DNA of 64,000 nt from Enhydrobacter sp. (GTDB taxonomy: Bacteria; Pseudomonadota; Alphaproteobacteria; Reyranellales; Reyranellaceae). The DNA lies in NCBI GenBank assembly GCA_026126105.1, contig JAHCJV010000013.1, positions 25,794-89,793 on the forward strand, written 5' to 3'. The notes under the pieces are model-generated. The model was not told the origin of the DNA, ran no database searches, and saw only the letters and a list, made by a program, of their open reading frames with translations. This document shows, piece by piece, positions 1-8,817 of this stretch; the stretch's first letter is position 1, and every line of letters begins with the position of its first letter. The translations under genes and the position numbers were made by a program.

Positions 1-1500
1 CCAGATGTCCGGAGAATCGGCCATGATCTTGCGGATCGCGTCCTGGTAGAGCGGCTCGCGCTCCTCCTGCTTCACGGTCGCCCGCGCCTTGCGCAGCAGT
101 GCATCCACCTCGGGGTTCTTGTAGTAGGCCGACGCCTTCCACGTGCCGTGGAACTGGCTGTCGTACATCTGGCCGACCCAGTTCTCGGGATCGACGAAAT
201 AGGTCGAGACCCAGTGCACCCACATGTCGGGCGTCGTCTCCGGCTTGGCGGCGGCCGCCGTCAGGGTCGACCATATGCTGCCGACAACCTTGAGGGTGAT
301 GCCGATCTGCGCCAGGTCGGCCTGGAAGAGCTGCGCGCCCTGCACGCTCTGCTCGTTCTCGGACTGTACGTGAATCTCGAAAGCACGCTTCATCGGCGCA
401 CCTTCGGCGACGGCCTTGGCGTAGTACTCCTTGGCCTTCTTAAGGTCGTAGTCGTAGCCCTTGGCGTCCTTGGGGATACCCCAGAGATTGTCCGGCATGG
501 GATAGGGATCGCGCGTCGCATAGCCGCCGAGGATGTCGTTGATGAAGCCCATGTAGTTGAAGGCATGGGCAAAGCACTTGCGGGCATTGATGTTGTCGAA
601 CGGCGGCTTGGTGTTGTTCATGCGGATGACGAACGTCTTCATGACGCTGTCCTTCTGCACGAAGGCGATCTTCGAGGCGTTGATCTGCTCCACCTGGTCG
701 GCCGGCATGTTGCCGTCGGTGCAGTCGACCGAGCCGTTGAGCAGCGCCAGCAGACGCGTCGAGCTTTCCTTGGCCGGCCGGTAGGCGATCTTCTTCACCG
801 GCTTGGGATTATCGCCCCAGCCCATGAAATGGCCCTCGTTGATTTCCATGTCGAGGTATTCGAGCGGCCGATAGCCGGTGGGAATGATCTTGTAGGCGCC
901 CGATCCTGCGCCGTTGGAAGCGAGCCAGCTCTTGCCCCAGTCGCTGTTCTTCGCATTGGGCTCGATCGCCCGCGGATTGACGATGGAGATGCTGGGGATC
1001 GCCGCGAAGAACGGCGCATAGGCGGCATCGAGCTTGAAGCGCACGGTCTGCGGATCGACCGCCGTAACATTCTCGGGCTTCAGGATCTTGAGGAAGGCAC
1101 CGGCCGGCGCCAGCGCCAGGGCCAGCACGCGGCGGAAGCTGTAGACGACGTCCTCGGCCGTCATCGGGCTGCCGTCGTGGAACTTGACGCCGGGCTTGAG
1201 CTTGAACTCCCAGGTCAGGCCATCGTCGGACACGGTATGGCTTGCCGCCAGCCACGGCACGATCTGCGGCGGGTCGTTCTGGTAGCGATAGAGATTGTCG
1301 TAGGCGTTCAGCATGATCCCCTGCATCGGCACGTCGTAGACCTGATGCGGGTCGAGGTTGATCGGCAGGCCGGCCGCGGTGATGAATGTCGAGGCATCCG
1401 CCGCCCGGACGGTGCGCACAGAGCCGATGGCAAGAGGGCCGGCGACGAGTGCGCCCGCCGCAAGTCCGCCGACCTGGCGGCGACCGAGCACGCGGCTCAT
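1..1500 (-). CDS. ABC transporter substrate-binding protein, dipeptide/oligopeptide type (3' end outside window)
   Basis: This is a periplasmic binding protein of the SBP_bac_5 family that captures peptides, opines or similar solutes for a dipeptide-type ABC importer. The visible part is about 500 residues and the C-terminus lies beyond base 1. The N-terminus has a twin-arginine-like stretch (GRRQVGGLAAGAL) followed by a hydrophobic export signal ending near RAADAS. Family hallmarks follow: a dyad around 'ITAAGLPINLDPHQVYD', 'WEFKLKPGVKFHDGSPMTAEDVVYSFRR', and late 'MKRAFEIHVQSENEQS'. The ATG start (1500-1498) overlaps the TGA of the upstream monooxygenase gene as ATGA, so the two are probably translationally coupled. 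The solute cannot be deduced. The paired permeases may be those at 4117-5966, which lack a binding protein of their own. Confidence 0.9.
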   Translation of the reverse strand, partial: MSRVLGRRQVGGLAAGALVAGPLAIGSVRTVRAADASTFITAAGLPINLDPHQVYDVPMQGIMLNAYDNLYRYQNDPPQIVPWLAASHTVSDDGLTWEFKLKPGVKFHDGSPMTAEDVVYSFRRVLALALAPAGAFLKILKPENVTAVDPQTVRFKLDAAYAPFFAAIPSISIVNPRAIEPNAKNSDWGKSWLASNGAGSGAYKIIPTGYRPLEYLDMEINEGHFMGWGDNPKPVKKIAYRPAKESSTRLLALLNGSVDCTDGNMPADQVEQINASKIAFVQKDSVMKTFVIRMNNTKPPFDNINARKCFAHAFNYMGFINDILGGYATRDPYPMPDNLWGIPKDAKGYDYDLKKAKEYYAKAVAEGAPMKRAFEIHVQSENEQSVQGAQLFQADLAQIGITLKVVGSIWSTLTAAAAKPETTPDMWVHWVSTYFVDPENWVGQMYDSQFHGTWKASAYYKNPEVDALLRKARATVKQEEREPLYQDAIRKIMADSPDIW

Positions 1501-2861
1501 TGAGCGGCCCCGGCGAGGCGTTCCAGGTGATGACGATTTATCGGCTTGGGCAGGCCGAGATTCTCACGGAGCGTCATGCCTTCATACTCCTTGCGAAAGA
1601 GACCCCGGTGCTGCAGCTCCGGAATCACTGTTTCCACGAAATCCTTCAGCGAGCCGGGCAACCAGGCAGGCATCACGTTGAAGCCGTCGGCCGCGCCGTC
1701 CCTGAACCAGTGCTCCATCTCGTCGGCGACCTGCTTCGGCGTGCCGATCGACAGGACGTGGCCGCGCGGCCCGGCGTTCGCGAGGCAGAGCTCCCACAAG
1801 GTGAGCTTGTCGCGCTTGGCCTGCTCGAGCAGCAGGCGCTGGCGGCTGAGCGGGCCGTTGGTGTCGGGCATATCCGGCACCGGCCCGTCGAGCGGCAGTC
1901 TGTCGAGATCGTGCACGCCGATCGTGTGCTCGAGGACCGAGAGACCGACCGGCACCTGGATCAGCGACTGGAGGTAATCGTACTTCTCCTGTGCCTCTGA
2001 CGCTGTCGGCGCCACCACCGGGTAGAAGCCCGGCATAACCTTGACCTCGTCGGGCGTGCGGCCGAAGCGCGGCAGCCGGGCCATGACGTCGGAGTAGAAT
2101 TCCTTGCCCTGTTCGAAGACGGTCTGCGCGGTGAACACGATCTCGGCGAGGCGCGCGGCGACATCGCGGCCGGTGCCCGAGGCGCCGGCCTGGACCAGCA
2201 CCGGCCGACCCTGCGGTGACGGCGCGACGTTGAGCGGCCCCCTTACCTGGAAGTGCTTCCCCTTGTGGTTCAGCACATGCATCTTCGAGGGGTCATAGAA
2301 GACGCCCGATTCCTTGTCTCGGATGAAGGCGTCCTCGTCCCAGCTGTCCCACAGCCCGAGCACGACCTCGGCGAACTCGATCGCCCGCTCGTACCGGTCG
2401 GCATGCGACATGTGCGAGTCGCGGCTGTAGTTCAGCGCATCCTGCTCGTTGTTCGAGGTGACGAGGTTCCAGGCCGAACGGCCGCCGCTGATCGCGTCGA
2501 GCGACGCGAACTGGCGCGCCAGCGTGTAGGGCTCGTTGAAGGTGGTGGTCGACGTCGCGACGAAGCCAAGACGCGTGGTCACCGCCGCCAGCGCCGACAG
2601 GATCGTCATCGGCTCGAACTTGACCACCTTTCCCATGCGGCCGCGCGCGTCGGCACTGCCTTCGAGGTTCACCGCCGCGGTGTCGGCGAGGAACAGGAAG
2701 TCGAACTTGCCACGCTCGGCGAGCTGGGCGACCTCCACCATGTCGGCGAAGCTGGTGCCCGACTCGTAGTGGGCATCGGGATGCCGCCACGCGGCGACAT
2801 GCTGGCCGGTCTCGTGCACGAAGGCACCGAGATGCATCATACGTTTGACTGGCGCGACCAC
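1497..2861 (-). CDS. LLM-class flavin-dependent monooxygenase, NtaA/SnaA/DszA type
   Basis: This 454-residue protein belongs to the long branch of the bacterial luciferase-like family, including nitrilotriacetate monooxygenase NtaA and DszA. These enzymes use reduced FMN from a separate reductase to oxidise small substrates. The N-terminus 'MMHLGAFVHETGQHVAAWRHPDA' and the stretch 'EPMTILSALAAVTTRLGFVATSTTT' followed by 'FASLDAISGGRSAWNLVTS' are typical of the subfamily. The protein is full length. The start is a GTG (2861-2859) with AGGAG about seven bases upstream. It is coupled to the binding protein gene downstream by an ATGA overlap, which suggests that the imported solute is the substrate or is chemically related to it. 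That link is inference. A flavin reductase partner is not adjacent. Confidence 0.93.
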   Translation of the reverse strand: MVAPVKRMMHLGAFVHETGQHVAAWRHPDAHYESGTSFADMVEVAQLAERGKFDFLFLADTAAVNLEGSADARGRMGKVVKFEPMTILSALAAVTTRLGFVATSTTTFNEPYTLARQFASLDAISGGRSAWNLVTSNNEQDALNYSRDSHMSHADRYERAIEFAEVVLGLWDSWDEDAFIRDKESGVFYDPSKMHVLNHKGKHFQVRGPLNVAPSPQGRPVLVQAGASGTGRDVAARLAEIVFTAQTVFEQGKEFYSDVMARLPRFGRTPDEVKVMPGFYPVVAPTASEAQEKYDYLQSLIQVPVGLSVLEHTIGVHDLDRLPLDGPVPDMPDTNGPLSRQRLLLEQAKRDKLTLWELCLANAGPRGHVLSIGTPKQVADEMEHWFRDGAADGFNVMPAWLPGSLKDFVETVIPELQHRGLFRKEYEGMTLRENLGLPKPINRHHLERLAGAAQ

Positions 2862-2968
2862 GCTTCACTCCTGCGGCTGTTGCGAACAGCGTGGAGCTTC
2901 ACGCAAGTTCCGTGCCGCGGAAAGCGCAGGTTCCTCTCCCCCTTAACGGGGAGACAATTAAAGACTCA

Positions 2969-3991
2969 CTATTCCGCGGCGAGAACCTCGAGCTTGGCCA
3001 GCTCTTCGGCGATCTGCACCGCGTTCCAGGCGGCGCCCTTCAGCAGCTGATCGCCGGCAACGAACAGCGCCAGGCCATTCGGGCTCGTGAGATCGCGGCG
3101 GATGCGGCCGACATGAACGTCGAGATCGCCGCTCGCCTCGATCGGCATCGGGAAGTGATTGGCCACCGGATCGTCGACCACTTTCACGCCCGGGGCACGG
3201 CTCAGGAGCTCGCGCGCCTCCTCGGGCGACATCGGCGCGTTCAGCTCGAGCGTGATGGCTTCCGAATGCGCGCGCAGCACGGGCACCCGCACGCAGGTCG
3301 GCAGGATCGCGAGATCGGGCGCATGAAACATCTTGCGCGTCTCCTCGACCACCTTGTTCTCCTCGTCGTTGTAGCCGTTCTCCGCAATCTTGGTGTTGTG
3401 CGAGAAGACGTTGAAGGCGATCTGGTGCGGGAACACCGAACGGGTGATCTCCTTGCCCTCGGCATACTCGTGCATCTGGTCCTCGAGTTCCTGCATCGCC
3501 GCGGCGCCCGCGCCCGACGCCGACTGGTAGGTCGAGACCACGATCTTGCGGATTCCGACGGCCTGGTGGATCGGCCAAACCGCCGTGCACAGGATCGCCG
3601 CCGTGCAGTTCGGATTGGCGATGACGCCCTTGTGGAGCCTGAGGTCGCCAGGATTGACCTCGGGGACGACCAGCGGCGTGTTCGGGTCCATCCGGAAGGC
3701 CGACGAGTTGTCGATCACCACCGCGCCCGCTGCCTTGGCTGCCGGCACGAACTCGCGGCTGCGCGTGGCGCCGGCCGAAAAGAAGGCGATGTCGACGCCC
3801 TTGAAGGAGCCGGCCGTCAGCTCTTCCACCGCGTGCGGCTTGCCCTTGAAGTCCAGCGTCTTGCCGACCGACCGCTTGGACGCCAGCAGCTTCAGGCTGG
3901 CTACGGGAAAGTTGCGACGCTCCATCACGCGCAGGATCTCGACGCCGACGGCGCCGGTTGCGCCGACAACGGCGATGTTCTGGGGCCTCAT
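2969..3991 (-). CDS. asd: aspartate-semialdehyde dehydrogenase
   Basis: This enzyme converts L-aspartyl-4-phosphate and NADPH to aspartate semialdehyde, the branch point to lysine, diaminopimelate, threonine and methionine, in the cytosol. The 340-residue protein begins with the nucleotide-binding motif 'VVGATGAVG' (residues 8-16), has the 'DNSSAFRMD' segment near 94-102, and carries the catalytic cysteine in 'NPNC' (Cys129). 'YQSASGAGA' and the C-terminal 'VGRIRRD' are also family signatures. Length is normal for the family. The ATG start is preceded by a weak AAGG. It stands alone on the minus strand between a monooxygenase gene and a divergent permease pair, an unusual setting for a biosynthetic gene. 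Confidence 0.97.
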   Translation of the reverse strand: MRPQNIAVVGATGAVGVEILRVMERRNFPVASLKLLASKRSVGKTLDFKGKPHAVEELTAGSFKGVDIAFFSAGATRSREFVPAAKAAGAVVIDNSSAFRMDPNTPLVVPEVNPGDLRLHKGVIANPNCTAAILCTAVWPIHQAVGIRKIVVSTYQSASGAGAAAMQELEDQMHEYAEGKEITRSVFPHQIAFNVFSHNTKIAENGYNDEENKVVEETRKMFHAPDLAILPTCVRVPVLRAHSEAITLELNAPMSPEEARELLSRAPGVKVVDDPVANHFPMPIEASGDLDVHVGRIRRDLTSPNGLALFVAGDQLLKGAAWNAVQIAEELAKLEVLAAE

Positions 3992-4116
3992 GATATCGAC
4001 CTTCGATTGGCAATAACGCTGGCCGACATTTTATCCGGCCCTATGATGGCCAACAACAAGAACGGGGCTAATGGCCCGCGATAGACCGTCTAAGGGAGGC
4101 TGCGCTTTGAGGGGAA
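3992..4116. promoter_or_regulatory. divergent promoter region between asd and the permease pair
   Basis: The 125 bases separate the start of asd (leftward) from the start of the first permease (rightward), so both promoters should lie here. A GGCCGAC/TCCGGCC-like imperfect dyad is visible around 4021-4042. For the permease, a TGA directly precedes ATG 4117 in frame, so that ATG is the earliest possible start. The GAGGGG in front of it is unusually close to the start codon. No confident -10/-35 pair can be named. Confidence 0.4.
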
Positions 4117-5073
4117 ATGTATAGCTACATCGCCCGCAGGCTGGCATTCGGCCTGCTCACCGTGATCGGCGTGTCGATCATGGTGTTCGTGGTCATGCGC
4201 ATATTGCCCGGCGATCCGCTGGTGGCGGTATTCGGGCCGGACGGCTACACCAAGCTGACCGAGGAGCAACGCGCCGGCTACATGCGCGAGCTTGGCCTCA
4301 GCGACCCCCTCTGGGTCCAGTATCTCACCTGGGTGAAGGCGATCGCCCAGGGCAATTTCGGCCAGTCCTTCTTCCGCTCGGAGAGCGTCGCCGACATGCT
4401 GCTGCGGCGTGGGCCATTGACCGCCCAGATTGCCCTGCTCTCCGTCATCCTGTCCTGGGTGGTCGGCATCCCGGTCGCCATCATCAGCGCGCTCAAGCCC
4501 AATACGGTGGCCGACAGCGCCGCGCGCTTCGTCAGCATCCTGTTTCTCGCGGTGCCCGGCTTCTGGGTCGGCATGCTGATCGTGCTCGCCCTGCTGTTCT
4601 GGTTCGGCTACCGCGCCCCGATGACGGGCGCCAGCCTGTTCACCGACCCGTGGGCCAACTTCCAACTGGTGATCGGTCCGGCCGTCGTGCTCGGGCTGGG
4701 GCAGGCCGCCTATATCGCGCGCATGGGCCGGTCGAGCCTGCTCGAGGTGATCCGCGAGGACTATGTCCGCACTGCGCGCGCCAAGGGGCTGAACGGCAAG
4801 CTGGTGATCGCCTGGCATGCCCTGCCCAATGCGCTCCTGCCGGTGATCACCCTGTCGGGCGTTCTGATGGGCCTGGTGCTGGCGGGCTCGGTGCCGGTCG
4901 AGCGCGCCTTCGCAACGCCCGGACTGGGTTTCGCGATGTTCATTGCGGTCAGCGAGCGCGACATCTTCGTGATGCAGAACCTGGTCTTTCTGTACGCCGC
5001 GGTGTTCGTTCTGCTGAACATACTGATCGATGTAGCGATCGCCTTCCTCGACCCAAGGATCAGGCTCCGATGA
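4117..5073 (+). CDS. ABC transporter permease, DppB/OppB type
   Basis: This 318-residue inner-membrane protein has the DppB layout. An N-terminal transmembrane segment ('LLTVIGVSIMVFVVMRILPGD', with the signature RILPGDP) is followed by a periplasmic loop and five further hydrophobic segments. The cytoplasmic EAA loop contacting the ATPase is seen as 'EDYVRTARAKGLNGKLVIAWHALPNALLP' near residues 210-240. The C-terminus 'VDVAIAFLDPRIRLR' matches the family. It forms the translocation pore with the next gene, with which it overlaps by ATGA. No binding protein or ATPase gene is adjacent on the same strand, so this pair must borrow subunits, possibly the binding protein at 1-1500 or the ATPases at 12926-14961. 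Confidence 0.94.
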   Translation: MYSYIARRLAFGLLTVIGVSIMVFVVMRILPGDPLVAVFGPDGYTKLTEEQRAGYMRELGLSDPLWVQYLTWVKAIAQGNFGQSFFRSESVADMLLRRGPLTAQIALLSVILSWVVGIPVAIISALKPNTVADSAARFVSILFLAVPGFWVGMLIVLALLFWFGYRAPMTGASLFTDPWANFQLVIGPAVVLGLGQAAYIARMGRSSLLEVIREDYVRTARAKGLNGKLVIAWHALPNALLPVITLSGVLMGLVLAGSVPVERAFATPGLGFAMFIAVSERDIFVMQNLVFLYAAVFVLLNILIDVAIAFLDPRIRLR

Positions 5074-5966
5074 CCGTCACGATTGCCCGGCCTCTTCCGC
5101 CGCCACCGTCACGTCTGCGCAATGCGTTGCGCGGGGTTGGCTACTTCTTCCGCCGCGCGCCGCTCTCGGCGTTCTGGGGCGTGGTCGCCGCGTTGATCGT
5201 CGCCATGGCCGTCGCCGCGCCCGTCGTTGCGCCCTATCCCCCGCTCAAGTCGGACTTCCGCTCGATGCAGAAGCCGCCGAGCGAGAAGCACTGGTTCGGT
5301 ACCGACCAGATCGGCCGCGACACGCTCTCCCGCGTGATCTACGGAAGTCAGACCTCCCTCACCGTGGCGTTCGGCGCGGTGCTGTTCGGCACGACCCTCG
5401 GCGCGCTCTGGGGCCTGGCCTGCGGATATTTCGGCGGGCGCTTCGACATGCTGAGCCAGCGCCTCATCGAGTTCCTGCAATCCTTCCCGGACCTGATCCT
5501 TGCGATGGCCATCGCGATGGCGCTGGGCGGTGGAATCACGACGGTGATCGTCGCGATCGCCATCACCCGTATCCCGTTCGGCGGCCGGGTGATCCGCTCG
5601 GTCGTGCTGTCGCTCAAGGAAATGCAGTACGTCGAGGCGGCGCGCGGCATCGGCGCCTCGCATGCGCGCATGATGTTCAGGCACATCCTGCCGCAATGCG
5701 TAGCACCGTTCCTGATCCTGGCCACCACCCATCTCGGCGTTGCCATCGTGATCGAGGCGTCGCTCGGGTTCCTCGGCGTCGGCATCCCGCCGCCGACGCC
5801 CACCTGGGGTAACATGCTGTCCGACGCGCTGAACGCCGGCCTCGTGCCGCCGTGGTGGCTCGTCCTCTTTCCCGGCCTTGCCATCACCCTGACGGTGCTG
5901 GCCTTCAACCTCCTCGGCGATGGCATTCGCGACATGCTCGATCCGCGGCTGAGGGGTTCGGTCTAG
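5070..5966 (+). CDS. ABC transporter permease, DppC/OppC type
   Basis: This second pore subunit of a dipeptide-type importer has 298 residues. The N-terminal proline-rich cytoplasmic tail is followed by a first membrane helix, then 'YPPLKSDFRSMQKPPSEKHWFGTDQIGRDTLSRVIYG', the classic DppC N-terminal domain. The EAA motif is 'MQYVEAARGIGASHARMMFRHILPQC'. The C-terminus 'FNLLGDGIRDMLDPRLRG' is diagnostic. The ATG at 5070 overlaps the TGA of the preceding permease. The gene ends at 5966 just before a hairpin and a 15-base direct repeat, so transcription of this two-gene unit may stop there. Confidence 0.94.
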   Translation: MTVTIARPLPPPPSRLRNALRGVGYFFRRAPLSAFWGVVAALIVAMAVAAPVVAPYPPLKSDFRSMQKPPSEKHWFGTDQIGRDTLSRVIYGSQTSLTVAFGAVLFGTTLGALWGLACGYFGGRFDMLSQRLIEFLQSFPDLILAMAIAMALGGGITTVIVAIAITRIPFGGRVIRSVVLSLKEMQYVEAARGIGASHARMMFRHILPQCVAPFLILATTHLGVAIVIEASLGFLGVGIPPPTPTWGNMLSDALNAGLVPPWWLVLFPGLAITLTVLAFNLLGDGIRDMLDPRLRGSV

Positions 5967-5971
5967 CTTGA

Positions 5972-6073
5972 CCTGAACTCATGCATCGGCGGCAGGTCTG
6001 CCTGCCGCTGCGCTCCGGCTTCGCCCAATAGCGCTGGAATGCTTCTTGCTTCAGTCGGCCTGAACTCATGCAT
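5972..6073. repeat. 15-bp direct repeat pair flanking a GC-rich hairpin
   Basis: The sequence CCTGAACTCATGCAT occurs at 5972-5986 and again, exactly, at 6059-6073. Between them, at 5989-6008, an 8-bp perfect stem (GCGGCAGG / CCTGCCGC) encloses a TCTG loop. The hairpin follows the permease stop codon by about 20 bases but has no T-run, so it is at best a weak terminator. The repeat pair could instead be regulator sites or the scar of a small insertion in front of the oxygenase gene. Confidence 0.55.
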
Positions 6074-6102
6074 TTCCCACGGCGTTGCGTAGCGAGGGTG
6101 CG

Positions 6103-7128
6103 ATGAATGTGCAGGTTAAGGACTATTTGACACCGGTGCAGGCGGTGCAGACCGGTGCCGCACGTGAGATCCCGATCATCGACCTGGCGGCTTTCAGGGC
6201 CGGGACACCGGGAGCGCTGGAAGAATGTGCCGGCAAGCTGCGGGATGCGTTGGAGAACGTCGGCTTCTATCTCATCGTCAATCACGGTGTGCCGCAGACG
6301 ACGATCGATAGGGCCTATGACGCCGTGCGTGCCTTTTTCGCGCTGCCCGAAGACGCGAAGATGCGGCTGCTCAAGAACCAGCACAATATCGGCTATACAC
6401 CCATCCGTTCGTCTTATAATCGCCCGACGTCGGACCTGAACGAGAAGCGACAGGTGACCGCGGCGGCCGAGTCTTTCTTCATGAAGGCCGATCTTGCGCC
6501 CGATCATCCGGACGTGCTGGCCGGCAAGCGCTTCCGCTCGCCGAATCTCTGGCCGCAGGAAGAAGCTGCGCCGGGCTTCCGCGCCGCCATGGTTGGCTAT
6601 GCGCTGGCGCTCGAGGCGCTCGGAAAGGCGCTGCTGCCGCTCTACGCCACGGCTCTCGACCTACCGGCCCACTGGTTCGACGAGGCCTTCGTCGATCCCA
6701 TGTACACGCTGCGCATTTCCCGCTACCCGCGCCAGGCGACGCTTGGCAAGCGCGAGCAGGGCCTGCCGCCCCATACCGATACCAGCTTCATGACGTTGCT
6801 GCCGTACAATCGGGTCCAGGGCCTGCAGGTGCGCCTCGCGAGCGGGCAATGGGTCGACGTGCCGGCGGTGCCGGGCAGCTTCGTCGTCAACAGCGGCAAC
6901 ATGCTGCGCCGCTGGAGCAACAACCGCTGCATGTCGACGCCTCACCAGGTCGTCAACCATTCGCCGGAAGAGCGCTACGCCATGCCGTTCTTCCTCGACG
7001 TCAACCGCGACTGGGTCATGGATTGCCTGCCGAGCTGCACGTCGGAGACCAACCCTTTCAGGTACGAGGCGATGACCTACGCCGAGTACATGGCCTGGTA
7101 CACGACCGACTACACCGCTGCCCGCTGA
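6103..7128 (+). CDS. isopenicillin N synthase-like 2-oxoglutarate/Fe(II) dioxygenase
   Basis: This 341-residue cytosolic non-haem iron oxygenase should couple 2-oxoglutarate decarboxylation to substrate hydroxylation or desaturation. The DIOX_N domain starts with 'IPIIDLAAF' and 'GFYLIVNHGVP' (residues 23-64). The C-terminal jelly roll carries the iron triad His224, Asp226 (in 'PPHTDTSF') and His281 ('STPHQVVNH'), with Arg291 ('ERYAM') as the 2-oxoglutarate ligand. The ATG at 6103 is chosen because GAGG lies six bases upstream; an in-frame TTG at 6085 has no such site. It heads an operon with a complete dipeptide-type importer, so its substrate is probably the imported solute or a derivative. 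The exact reaction is unknown. Confidence 0.93.
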   Translation: MNVQVKDYLTPVQAVQTGAAREIPIIDLAAFRAGTPGALEECAGKLRDALENVGFYLIVNHGVPQTTIDRAYDAVRAFFALPEDAKMRLLKNQHNIGYTPIRSSYNRPTSDLNEKRQVTAAAESFFMKADLAPDHPDVLAGKRFRSPNLWPQEEAAPGFRAAMVGYALALEALGKALLPLYATALDLPAHWFDEAFVDPMYTLRISRYPRQATLGKREQGLPPHTDTSFMTLLPYNRVQGLQVRLASGQWVDVPAVPGSFVVNSGNMLRRWSNNRCMSTPHQVVNHSPEERYAMPFFLDVNRDWVMDCLPSCTSETNPFRYEAMTYAEYMAWYTTDYTAAR

Positions 7129-7158
7129 CCGGATCTCAATTTCAAGGAAGGTAGAGTC

Positions 7159-8802
7159 GTGAAAGCGTTCTCGATCACGGCGGCGCTGGCCGCATTCGCG
7201 TTTGGACTGTCGATCGCACCCGCCGCCGGCTGGGCCGACGCCGCAAGGCCGGTGCTGCGTGCCGGCCTGACCTTGGAGGTGTCGACCCTCGACCCGGTGC
7301 GCGCCACCAACTACGGCGAGAACATCATCGTCCTAAATGTCTACGACATGCTGGTGATGCCGATGCCCGACAACACCGTCGTGCCGTGGATCGCCAAGTC
7401 GTGGGACGTTACAGACGATCGCAAGACCTACACCTTCCATCTGCGCGACGACGTGCTGTTCCATGACGGCAAGCCGGTCGAGGCCGACGACATCGCCTTC
7501 TCGATGCGCCGCGTGCTCACGCTCCCGGGCCTGGTCGGCGGCTATCTGCGCAACGTCGACAAGGACAAGATCGAGATCGTCGATCCGCGGACCGTCCGCT
7601 TCCAGCTTAAGGAGGTCGACCCGACCTTCATCCGCGCGCTCGTCAACCTCAAGATCCTGAACGCCAAGCTGCTGATGGCTAACAAGGCAGAGGGCCAATA
7701 CGGCGAGTATGGCGACTACGGCGCGAAGTACCTGCAAAGCAAGGACGCCGGCTCTGGCCCATACGTCATCGCCGACTTCAAGTCGGGCGAAGGGCTCACG
7801 CTGAAGGCCTTCGAGGGCTACAAGCTGCGGCCGTTCGCGCCCGGCGCACCGGTCGAGGTCAAGCTCCGCATCATCCCCGAGGTGGTGACGCTCGAGAACA
7901 AGATGCTCGCCGGCGAATTCGACGTCAGCCTCGTCAGCCCGTCGCCGCCGCGGGTGAAGATTTTCGCCGACAACCCGAAGTTCGCCGTCGATACGTGGCC
8001 GACGCTCAACAACTACTACGTCGTCATGAACACGACCAAGCCGCCGCTCGACGACATCAACGTGCGCAAGGCGATCTCGCATGCCTTCGATGCCAGCACG
8101 GTGATGAACAAGATCTATTCCGGCGGCATCCGGCTGAAGGGACCCGTGCCGGAGGCGTTGCTCGGCAAGTGCGAGGGTATCGCGACCTACGAGTACGACC
8201 TGAAGAAGGCGGGCGAATATATCGCCAAGTCGAAGTACTCGGCCGACGAGCTCAAGAAATTCAAGCTCGAATATGCTTCGACGGCGGGTGCCGAGGCCTT
8301 CGAGAAAGTGGGCCTGCTGCTGACGCTGAACCTCAAGAAGATCGGCCTCACGGCCGAGGTCAAGACAGTCCGCTGGACGGACATCGTGGGGGCACAGACG
8401 AAGCCCGAATCGGCCTATCCTTTCGTCTTCTTCTACGATTCGGCCCGCGTCCGCCATCCCAGCCCGCTGCTCGGCTTCTACACGAAGAAGGGCTGGGGTT
8501 CGCCCTATCCCAGCGGCGGCATCTATTGGCAGAACCCCGACGTCACGGCGGCGATGGAAAAGGCCTCAGTGCTGCCCGACGGCGCGCCCGAGCAGTATGC
8601 GCTCTACTGCGAGGCGCAGAAGAAAATCGCCGCCGAGGCGCCGGCCATCTTCTCGCACAACGACATCCGTGTGCAGCCGCGCTGGAAGTATCTGGTCACC
8701 GCGGCGAAGCAGGACGGCGGTTCATCGCAATACGAGTACCGCTTCGAGACTTTCCGCTTCGACACCAAGGATCCCGACTTCGTCGCCAACCAGTCGAAGT
8801 AG
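7159..8802 (+). CDS. ABC transporter substrate-binding protein, SBP_bac_5 family
   Basis: This 547-residue periplasmic binding protein has a Sec-type signal peptide (residues 1-27, 'FSITAALAAFAFGLSIAPAAGWADA'). Family features include 'LEVSTLDPVRATNYGENII', 'YTFHLRDDVLFHDGKPVEADDIAFSMRRV' and 'NVRKAISHAFDASTVMNKIYSGGI'. The start is GTG (7159) with AAGGAAGG about ten bases upstream. It lies 30 bases after the dioxygenase gene and is followed by the cognate permeases and ATPases, so this operon encodes a self-sufficient importer. The ligand is not evident; peptides, opines, glutathione and modified amino acids are all handled by this family. Confidence 0.93.
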   Translation: MKAFSITAALAAFAFGLSIAPAAGWADAARPVLRAGLTLEVSTLDPVRATNYGENIIVLNVYDMLVMPMPDNTVVPWIAKSWDVTDDRKTYTFHLRDDVLFHDGKPVEADDIAFSMRRVLTLPGLVGGYLRNVDKDKIEIVDPRTVRFQLKEVDPTFIRALVNLKILNAKLLMANKAEGQYGEYGDYGAKYLQSKDAGSGPYVIADFKSGEGLTLKAFEGYKLRPFAPGAPVEVKLRIIPEVVTLENKMLAGEFDVSLVSPSPPRVKIFADNPKFAVDTWPTLNNYYVVMNTTKPPLDDINVRKAISHAFDASTVMNKIYSGGIRLKGPVPEALLGKCEGIATYEYDLKKAGEYIAKSKYSADELKKFKLEYASTAGAEAFEKVGLLLTLNLKKIGLTAEVKTVRWTDIVGAQTKPESAYPFVFFYDSARVRHPSPLLGFYTKKGWGSPYPSGGIYWQNPDVTAAMEKASVLPDGAPEQYALYCEAQKKIAAEAPAIFSHNDIRVQPRWKYLVTAAKQDGGSSQYEYRFETFRFDTKDPDFVANQSK

Positions 8803-8817
8803 GAGGAGACCGGCACC

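Noticed and set aside
148..1503. Long plus-strand open frame opposite the binding protein gene
   Set aside because: Antisense shadow; product is arginine/histidine-rich without any family signature, while the minus strand encodes a clear SBP_bac_5 protein.
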